Shown: piece after piece, positions 34,640 through 40,455 of the stretch
Position numbering within the stretch: the first letter of the stretch is position 1
Layout of the letters: every line of letters begins with the position of its first letter
Source: Lachnospiraceae bacterium
GTDB lineage: Bacteria; Bacillota; Clostridia; Lachnospirales; Lachnospiraceae
Assembly (NCBI GenBank): GCA_022797375.1
Contig: JAAWKM010000016.1
Span: 1-40,455, forward strand
Length of the DNA stretch: 40,455 nt
Direction: 5' to 3'
Notes under the pieces: model-generated
What the model saw: the letters and a program-made list of their open reading frames with translations, nothing else
The model's database searches: none
What the model was told of the DNA's origin: nothing
Position numbers and translations under genes: made by a program

Positions 34640-35599
34640 TTAACTCTCTCCCAGAACCTCAATACTCTTCCCTTGTCCTCTTATCCACCCCTCTATCCCC
34701 TTTCCGAACACTTCAGCGGATATTGTATATACCCCGTCTTTTTCTGAAATTATCCTTGCTGTAGGCAGCCTGTCCAGTATTGCTTCAACTGAATATCCAT
34801 AGTACCTGAATTTAATCCTTTGTAACCTGCCGCCATACATAAACTGTATTCTTTTACGGAACTCACCCTCTTCAAACCGGTCTCTATGCGGCATTTTAAA
34901 TTTCTCACCAAGGACTTCAAGTTTCTTTATACGGTCTATCCTGTATATTGTAGGATAAACATCTCCTGGCACTTCAAAATTTTCCCTTGTTTTTTCATCT
35001 TCTATAAATGCTGCCAGGTAAAAGTAAAATTCTGAAAACATTATTGCGGCGGGTTTTAATTCGCGCTTCACTTCTTTTTTATCTTTTGTACGTGTATAAG
35101 TTATTTTTATGTATTTCTGTTCTTTTATTGCCTGTCCTGCCTTCCACAATAAATCCAGAAAATCAGACTTATGCTGTGGTTCAATATAGTGGTACTGTTC
35201 ATTTGCAATTAATTTCCTGACTATATCTTCTTCACTTTTTATTGAACAGCATTCTACAATATTACCAATTAACTTATCCATTTCTTTCTTAGTAAATGCC
35301 CTGCTGTCCAGAAGTATTTTACATATTGCAAGTATTTCACTGTTGCTAAGCTTAGATTTATATGCTCTTTCCATGTAATACCCCTTTAATACATGGTCAT
35401 AAATAATTCTGTCTGTTATACCACTATTATTATTGCCTGAGTCAAAATCAAGATATTTTCTTATATCATCAATATCACGTTGGATTGTCCTTTCATCTAC
35501 ACCAAATATATTAGCTTCTTCAGGCTTGTTTACCACTTTTCCTTCTGATAATTTACTAAAAATATTTAGAACCCTTGTAATCTTACTATTATCACCCAT
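34640..35599 (-). CDS. WYL-domain transcriptional regulator
   Basis: This 319-residue protein has an N-terminal DeoR-type winged helix (ITRVLNIFSKLSEGKVVNKP, then DERTIQRDIDDIRKYL). A WYL domain begins near residue 150, with the family core read here as FYFYLAAF, and a WCX C-terminal extension follows. WYL regulators such as CapW and BrxR control phage-defence operons. It has a promoter of its own and AAAAGGAGAAAGG before the ATG, and lies just upstream of the dynamin genes on the same strand. I infer that it regulates that block, perhaps through the palindrome at 34573. Ligand unknown. Confidence 0.88.
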   Translation of the reverse strand: MGDNSKITRVLNIFSKLSEGKVVNKPEEANIFGVDERTIQRDIDDIRKYLDFDSGNNNSGITDRIIYDHVLKGYYMERAYKSKLSNSEILAICKILLDSRAFTKKEMDKLIGNIVECCSIKSEEDIVRKLIANEQYHYIEPQHKSDFLDLLWKAGQAIKEQKYIKITYTRTKDKKEVKRELKPAAIMFSEFYFYLAAFIEDEKTRENFEVPGDVYPTIYRIDRIKKLEVLGEKFKMPHRDRFEEGEFRKRIQFMYGGRLQRIKFRYYGYSVEAILDRLPTARIISEKDGVYTISAEVFGKGIEGWIRGQGKSIEVLGES

Positions 35600-35706
35600 A
35601 GCCTTTCTCCTTTTATTGTGTTTTTTATTGCTATTCTCTGTATTTATGCTATTTTATACTTCTTTAGTAAATATTTTTTCAATTTTTTCATTTTTTCAGC
35701 TTTTTA

Positions 35707-35735
35707 ATTATACCAGAAAATGTTAATAATGTCTA
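35707..35735 (-). promoter_or_regulatory. Promoter of the WYL regulator and possibly the whole block
   Basis: On the minus strand: TAGACA (35735-35730), a 17-nt spacer and a perfect TATAAT (35712-35707). The leader is about 100 nt of A-rich sequence. It lies in the divergent gap with the XRE gene. Confidence 0.7.
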
Positions 35736-35818
35736 TACTATTACTCAATATAAATGTGATACATTGTTACTTAGACCAGTACTCTTACTTATTATATAGG
35801 TGAAAGGCGGTATTTAAT

Positions 35819-36163
35819 ATGAAAGAACGCAAAGATATCAATGTACAAATTGGTGCACGCATACAGCAGGCAAGGGAAATATCAGGGTATACACAAGAAA
35901 AACTTGCAGATAAGGTAGATGTTTCAACACAATACATTTCTGACCTCGAACGTGGTATTGTGGGTACATCTGTCCCAACTCTTATTAAAATATGTAATAC
36001 ACTGTGTATTTCCAGTGATTACATATTAATGGGCAGAAGCGGGCAAAATGATGTCTCTGGCATATTAAACCGTTTGCAGTATCTCTCCCAGGATGAAATT
36101 AAAATAGTTGAAAACAGTATTAATTTAATGATAGCTGCTTTCCAGAGCAGGGAGAAAATTTAA
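35819..36163 (+). CDS. XRE-family helix-turn-helix regulator
   Basis: This 114-residue protein has an N-terminal Cro/C1-type helix-turn-helix (IGARIQQAREISGYTQEKLA, then VSTQYISDLERG, residues about 10-65) and a helical C-terminal tail that could mediate dimerisation. It is divergent from the WYL regulator across a 219-bp gap with promoters facing outward. AAAGGCGG precedes the ATG. A strong terminator follows, so it is a single-gene unit. Its target is unknown; the shared gap makes the WYL gene a candidate. Confidence 0.88.
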   Translation: MKERKDINVQIGARIQQAREISGYTQEKLADKVDVSTQYISDLERGIVGTSVPTLIKICNTLCISSDYILMGRSGQNDVSGILNRLQYLSQDEIKIVENSINLMIAAFQSREKI

Positions 36164-36184
36164 CGCCCATTAATATGTTTTATT

Positions 36185-36221
36185 ACAGGATGCCATCTTC
36201 CTATAAATTCTGGCATCCTGT
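36185..36221 (+). terminator. Terminator of the XRE regulator gene
   Basis: An 11-bp perfect stem, ACAGGATGCCA/TGGCATCCTGT, is followed by ATTTTATAT, 22 nt past the stop codon. Confidence 0.82.
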
Positions 36222-36365
36222 ATTTTATATGTGCCAAAAGAATTACACTGCATGTTCTTACAAAATATTTCCAAATACTTCTGTAAGTTGCAATTCCTTT
36301 AATATATATTATAACAGGCGGGAATGACACATATTGTCATCCGCAAAATTTTTTTGGAAATTTTT

Positions 36366-36417
36366 AAAATAATTGGAAACTGTATTATGTGGCAGGATAT
36401 CAAATCATCTTATTATC
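36366..36417 (-). repeat. Remnant related to the flank of palindromic repeat E
   Basis: Its reverse complement matches 40258-40310 at most positions, including GATATCCTGCCACA and a degenerate TTTCCARTTAT. No palindromic core is attached. The rest of 36222-36528 holds AT-rich leader sequence and a promoter only. Confidence 0.6.
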
Positions 36418-36460
36418 CGGGGGTTATTGTAAATTTACAGTGGCAGCTAAATAAATGCTA

Positions 36461-36469
36461 TGCTATAAT
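36461..36469 (+). promoter_or_regulatory. Extended -10 promoter of the DUF6440-like gene
   Basis: TGCTATAAT is an extended -10 (TG-N-TATAAT) with no good -35. It lies 60 nt before the start codon. Confidence 0.55.
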
Positions 36470-36528
36470 TAAAGATGCAAGAATAAACCATTATTTGATA
36501 TTACAATTTTAAAATTGGAGGATGGGAA

Positions 36529-36720
36529 ATGGATAACAGATTTGAATTTACAGAAAGAAAAGGCTTAATGGAGGGAACCAGGATAATTGTTGATAAAGAA
36601 ACAGGAGTCCAGTATCTTATGGCGCATTGGACAAACATTGGTGGTATGACAGTGCTGGTGGATGAAGACGGGAAGCCGCTGTTAGACCCTAGATATGCCA
36701 GGCAGTATAAAAAAGACTGA
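36529..36720 (+). CDS. Small DUF6440-like protein
   Basis: A 63-residue protein with the pattern IIVDKETGVQYLMAHWTNIG and VLVDEDGKPLLDPRY, matching what I recall of DUF6440, a family of small proteins of unknown role in Firmicutes. It has no membrane segment. A GGAGG site lies 9 nt before the ATG and a strong terminator follows, so it is a real single-gene unit. Confidence 0.75.
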   Translation: MDNRFEFTERKGLMEGTRIIVDKETGVQYLMAHWTNIGGMTVLVDEDGKPLLDPRYARQYKKD

Positions 36721-36758
36721 TACATAAAACGTTTTTGATGTATGCATATTTATTAAAA

Positions 36759-36786
36759 CAGCAGACCAGTTAAAACTGGTCTGCTG
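36759..36786. terminator. Bidirectional terminator between the small gene and alaS
   Basis: A perfect 12-bp stem CAGCAGACCAGT/ACTGGTCTGCTG with a TAAA loop, midway between the two convergent stop codons. On the minus strand TTTTAATA follows. Confidence 0.8.
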
Positions 36787-36810
36787 CCATTATACTATTC
36801 TGTCTGTATA

Positions 36811-39465
36811 CTATGCTGTCTGTATTTTTACTATTTCGGCTGCTTTTGCTATTGCATCTGGAATTCCTGCAGGGTTTTTGCCACCTGCCTGTGCCATATT
36901 AGGACGTCCGCCTCCGCCTCCGCCAACGAGTGCTGCAATTTCTTTTATAAGGCTGCCTGCATGTGCGCCTTTTGCCATAGCCTCATCTGTTGCCATTGCA
37001 AGCAGTGAAACTTTGCCGCCTGCTTCTGAAGCAAGTACTACAACGCCTTCTCCTACTTTTGCTTTCATCTGGTCGCCAAGTGTGCGCAGCCCGTTCATAT
37101 CAACACCTGGTACTGCCATTGCAAGCAGTTTTACACCGTTTATTTCCTGTATCTGGCTATCTGCATCTGTTGCTGCTTCACTGGCAAGTTTTGCCTTAAG
37201 CTTCTCATTTTCACTGTGAAGGGACTTAATCTCTTCCTGCATTGACTGTATCTTCTTAAAAAGCTGTGATGGTTCTGATTTAGCTGCCTGTGAAGCTTTG
37301 CGCATCTCATTTTCAATATTGTTAAAATATTTTATAAGTCCTGCACCTGTAAGTGCCTCTATACGCCTTACTCCAGCAGCAACACCACTCTCTGACACTA
37401 TCTTCATATATGAGATAGTATTTGTATTTTGGACATGTGTACCACCACAAAGTTCTGTACTGAAATCCCCAATGCGTACTACTCTTACATTATCACCATA
37501 TTTTTCACCAAACAGTGCCATAGCACCTGTTTTCTTAGCTTCTTCAATTCCCATTACATCAGTCCTCACTTCAAGCCCTGCTGTAATCTGTTCATTAACA
37601 ATATCCTCTGTCCTTTTAATCTCCTCTGGTGTCATTGCCGAGAAATGTGAAAAGTCAAAACGCAGCCTCTCAGAATCTACATATGAACCTGCCTGTTCAA
37701 CATGCGTACCAAGTACAATACGCAGTGCTTTCTGTAAAAGGTGTGTAGCGCTGTGGTTCTTTGCTGTGGACATACGGTTTGTGCTGTCTACAGAAAGTGT
37801 TACAGTATCACCTGTTTTAAACATTCCTTCTACAACCGTGCCAACATGCCCTGTCTTGCCACCCTGGAGGTTTACCACGTCTGTTACCTGGAATTTACCA
37901 CTATCTGTAGTTATAAAGCCTGTATCAGCCTGCTGTCCGCCCATTGTTGCATAGAATGGTGTCTGGCTTGTAATTATTGTGCCCTTTTCGCCATCTGAAA
38001 GTGCCTGTACTACTTCTGTTTCTGTTGTCAATGCTGTTATTACCGAATCTGACACAAGCTTGCTATAACCTGTAAATTCTGTCACCAGTGAAGTATCCAG
38101 CTGCTGGTATACGGTTTCTTCTGCCCCCATATAGTTAGTAGTTTTGTGTGCATCATGTGCTTTCTTTTTCTGTTCTTCCATTGCTGCCTTGAAACCTTCT
38201 TCATCTACAGTATAACCTTTTTCTGCAAGTATTTCTGTTGTAAGGTCAAGAGGAAAACCATATGTGTCATATAACTTAAATGCATCCTCACCAGAAAGTT
38301 CCTTATTGCCTGATGCTTCAATTTTCTTCTGCATTTCATTAAGGATATTAAGCCCCTGGTCTATTGTCTTGTCAAATTTATCCTCTTCTTGTGAAAGCAC
38401 ATTCAATATAAATTCCCTTTTTTCATTAAGTTCAGGATAACCATCTTTTGACTCATTAATAACCGTCTGTGCAAGTTCTGCCATAAAACTGTGGTTTATG
38501 CCAAGCTTGCGCCCGTGGCGTACTGCGCGCCTTATGAGCCTTCTTAGCACATAACCCCTGCCCATATTTGAAGGCATAATGCCATCAGAAACCATAAATG
38601 TTGCAGAACGTATATGGTCTGTAACCAGACGTATTGAGATATCTTTTATTTCATCTGTCTGGTAATTTACGCCTGCAAGTGAGCAGATTTTATCACGTAT
38701 TGCCTTCATTGTATCAATATCAAATACAGAATCTACACCTTGTACCACAACCGCAAGACGTTCAAGCCCCATTCCCGTATCTATATTTTTATTTTCAAGT
38801 TCTGTATAATTGCCATGCCCGTCACCATCAAACTGTGTGAATACATTATTCCATACCTCAATAAACCTGTCACACTCACAACCAACTTTGCAATCCGGTT
38901 TACCACATCCATATTCTATGCCCCTGTCATAATAAATCTCTGAACAAGGCCCACATGGCCCGGCACCATGCTCCCAGAAGTTATCACACTCACCATTTTC
39001 ATCACGGTAGAAGCGCGTAATTTTATCTGCTGGGACACCAATTTCATTTGTCCATATATTAAATGCCTCATCATCTTCACCATAAACTGAAGGGTAAAGA
39101 CGGTCTTCTTCCATTCCAACTACCTTTGTAAGAAATTCCCATGACCATGCGATGGCTTCATGTTTAAAATAATCACCAAACGAAAAATTGCCAAGCATTT
39201 CAAAGAATGTCAGGTGGCGCGCTGTCTTGCCGACATTATCAATATCTCCTGTACGCACACATTTCTGACATGTTGCCACACGTTTTTTAGGTGGTATCTC
39301 CTGCCCTGTGAAGTATGGCTTAAGCGGCGCCATTCCTGCATTTATAAGCAATAAACTATTATCATTGTGAGGGACAAGTGAATAACTCTTTAATACAAGA
39401 TGTTCCTTTTCCTCAAAAAAACTAAGATACATTTTACGAAGTTCGTTTACACCATATTTCTCCAT
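36811..39465 (-). CDS. alaS: Alanyl-tRNA synthetase
   Basis: It charges tRNA-Ala and edits mischarged Ser and Gly. In its 884 residues: class II core (RVATCQKCVRTGDIDNVG, FFEMLGNFSFGDYF, DTGMGLERLA), a four-Cys zinc cluster (CGKPDCKVGCECDRF), the editing domain with NHSATHLL and CGGTHVQNT, a coiled coil, and the C-Ala domain with VGGGGGGRPNMAQAGG. Length and motif order are standard. GAGGTAAGAA precedes the ATG. Control is by the T-box leader upstream with specifier GCA (Ala). Confidence 0.97.
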   Translation of the reverse strand: MEKYGVNELRKMYLSFFEEKEHLVLKSYSLVPHNDNSLLLINAGMAPLKPYFTGQEIPPKKRVATCQKCVRTGDIDNVGKTARHLTFFEMLGNFSFGDYFKHEAIAWSWEFLTKVVGMEEDRLYPSVYGEDDEAFNIWTNEIGVPADKITRFYRDENGECDNFWEHGAGPCGPCSEIYYDRGIEYGCGKPDCKVGCECDRFIEVWNNVFTQFDGDGHGNYTELENKNIDTGMGLERLAVVVQGVDSVFDIDTMKAIRDKICSLAGVNYQTDEIKDISIRLVTDHIRSATFMVSDGIMPSNMGRGYVLRRLIRRAVRHGRKLGINHSFMAELAQTVINESKDGYPELNEKREFILNVLSQEEDKFDKTIDQGLNILNEMQKKIEASGNKELSGEDAFKLYDTYGFPLDLTTEILAEKGYTVDEEGFKAAMEEQKKKAHDAHKTTNYMGAEETVYQQLDTSLVTEFTGYSKLVSDSVITALTTETEVVQALSDGEKGTIITSQTPFYATMGGQQADTGFITTDSGKFQVTDVVNLQGGKTGHVGTVVEGMFKTGDTVTLSVDSTNRMSTAKNHSATHLLQKALRIVLGTHVEQAGSYVDSERLRFDFSHFSAMTPEEIKRTEDIVNEQITAGLEVRTDVMGIEEAKKTGAMALFGEKYGDNVRVVRIGDFSTELCGGTHVQNTNTISYMKIVSESGVAAGVRRIEALTGAGLIKYFNNIENEMRKASQAAKSEPSQLFKKIQSMQEEIKSLHSENEKLKAKLASEAATDADSQIQEINGVKLLAMAVPGVDMNGLRTLGDQMKAKVGEGVVVLASEAGGKVSLLAMATDEAMAKGAHAGSLIKEIAALVGGGGGGRPNMAQAGGKNPAGIPDAIAKAAEIVKIQTA

Positions 39466-39575
39466 TTCTTACCTCTTTTCCATGTACAGCCTGTGGAAGC
39501 ATAAACTATACATAATATTGTAATTATAATACTGTTTGTTATAGGGACTATTCCTTTAATAACATTTTTCCAAAA

Positions 39576-39825
39576 CAAAAAGCCCTAAACTGGTATATTT
39601 ACCAGCTTAGGGCGGATTATAAAGTCCGTGTTACCACCTAATTTCAGATTTCTCTGCACTCTGCCAATACAGGATTCCTCCGATATTGTTTCCTATGTTA
39701 ACGGTGGAACTCCGTTGAAGCCTACTAAGGTTTACCGTTCGGTCCACAGCTCAGGGGCTGCTTCAATACCAGTCCAATGAAGACTTGCACCATCCATCTT
39801 CTCTCTGTAATATTCCTGGTATATA
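39576..39825 (-). promoter_or_regulatory. T-box riboswitch of alaS (specifier GCA, Ala)
   Basis: The minus strand has the T-box core AGGTGGTAACACGG (complement at 39626-39639). A terminator stem follows (39582-39595 with 39600-39613) and then TTTTTGTTTT. In Stem I the specifier reads GAA-GCA-GCC (GCA at 39761-39759), in exact alignment with GAA-CCA-GCC of the proS leader. Confidence 0.93.
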
Positions 39826-39864
39826 CTACTCCCCGTCAAAGCCTTTTTGTTTTGAATTAGTGGC

Positions 39865-39893
39865 ATTATAACACTATAAATTTCCAAAGTCAA
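39865..39893 (-). promoter_or_regulatory. Promoter of the alaS T-box transcript
   Basis: On the minus strand: TTGACT (39893-39888), a 17-nt spacer and a perfect TATAAT (39870-39865). Confidence 0.85.
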
Positions 39894-39926
39894 GCATTAC
39901 TTTTTATTCTGGCACGTCTGTTTAAT

Positions 39927-40191
39927 AAAATTTCCAGTTATCTGTGCTGGCAGACGGACGCAGGGTTCATATGCCAGGGCTGGTTTATTCCATTCCAGGG
40001 CACGCTTCCGCTACATTAACCCACGCAACGGCACATAAAGCCCCTGTGCCCCAAAAGAAACTTATGTTTCTTCTGTCACACAGGAGCTTAAATGCCGGCG
40101 GGGTTAAAGTGCACCTGTCATGGAATAAACCAGTCTCTGGCATTGGAACCTGCTGTCTGCTGGCAGAACCGGAATTATAACTGGAAATTTT
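39927..40191 (+). repeat. Long palindromic repeat, copy D
   Basis: The longest copy. Outer arms AAAATTTCCAGTTAT/ATAACTGGAAATTTT close it. Further in lie TTAACCC/GGGTTAA and a tip extended to AAGCCCCTGTG/CACAGGAGCTT plus GAAAC/GTTTC. The gap 40192-40290 holds only AT-rich sequence. Confidence 0.88.
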
Positions 40192-40290
40192 ATTGTGTGC
40201 TAAATTATTCAGACAAACGGAAGATACTATGGTACTATTCATATAATGATAAAATCAAAATAATAAGATGGCTGGATATCCTGCCACACA

Positions 40291-40455
40291 ATATAATTTC
40301 CAGTTATATTATCCATTTTGCCAGAAGACAGCAGGTTTTACGTGTCCAGGCTGGACATTATTCCATGACAGGTGCACTTTGGCATCGCCGGCGCTTGAAT
40401 CCCGTACTTTGGGATTTTATGCGCCGCTGCGTATGCCAACGTAGTGCAAACGTGC
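40291..40455 (-). repeat. Long palindromic repeat, copy E (right-truncated)
   Basis: Same orientation as copy B. Tip stem AATCCC/GGGATT, flanked by TTGGCAT/ATGCCAA and CGGCGC/GCGCCG. The window ends within it, after the inner palindrome. Confidence 0.87.

Noticed and set aside
24596-35599. Conjugative element or prophage
   Set aside because: No relaxase, integrase, coupling protein, capsid or tail genes and no clear attachment-site repeats are seen around the block.
36324-36512. 62-residue plus-strand open frame before the DUF6440-like gene
   Set aside because: It overlaps the repeat remnant and the promoter of the next gene and has no good ribosome site.
39944-40242. Overlapping open frames on both strands at the right edge
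   Set aside because: They lie inside palindromic repeat D, and the palindrome makes both strands look open.

Overview
The window looks like a low-GC Gram-positive chromosome of the class Clostridia, most likely a Lachnospiraceae gut commensal. The evidence is AT-rich DNA with strong AGGAGG-type ribosome sites, T-box leaders on proS and alaS, a divergent flagellin, a large secreted GH127 arabinofuranosidase with bacterial Ig-like domains, and a long-form PRPP synthetase. Species cannot be named from the sequence. Both ends of the window lie inside copies of the same palindromic repeat, which is what a contig broken at repeats would look like.

Layout. 1-1075: a small membrane-protein gene with its own promoter, flanked by inverted copies of a long palindromic repeat. 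1083-6707 (minus): hflX, a TPR lipoprotein, a BlaI-type repressor, a LytTR response regulator, a GGDEF diguanylate cyclase and a zinc-ribbon/TM2 protein. 6776-6846: tRNA-Gly(CCC). 7000-9222 (minus): a coiled-coil protein built on a 42-bp tandem repeat, purine nucleoside phosphorylase, and an orphan AbiEi-like protein behind a promoter and leader terminator. 9366-13055 (minus): a heterodimeric ABC exporter with one degenerate ATPase half. 13257-14429 (plus): ribose-phosphate pyrophosphokinase. 14497-20961 (minus): a 1666-residue GH127 enzyme and a Sel1-repeat protein. 21153-22019: flagellin. 22457-24530: proS with its T-box. 24596-35599 (minus): the most unusual block. 35819-36720 (plus): an XRE regulator and a DUF6440-like small protein. 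36811-39870: alaS with its T-box. 39927-40455: two more palindromic repeat copies.

The block of greatest interest runs, in transcription order, WYL regulator, two dynamin-like GTPases, a membrane-anchored protein whose frame is broken or slips, a 1192-residue HerA/FtsK-type ATPase with a long Ser/Gly-rich linker, a small GH-E (HNH/ENDO VII) nuclease and a SUFU-family immunity protein. Spacing is short throughout. The membrane protein and the ATPase share a 71-nt segment, so they appear to belong to one system. I infer a toxin delivery or defence system that combines membrane remodelling (dynamins), ATP-driven translocation (HerA) and a nuclease/immunity pair. I do not recognise this arrangement as a named system.

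The window also carries several dispersed elements: a long palindromic repeat family (five copies plus a remnant) whose stems co-vary between copies, a roughly 75-bp double-hairpin repeat at two intergenic junctions within gene runs, and a 28-bp palindrome in the dynamin leader with a degenerate relative elsewhere.
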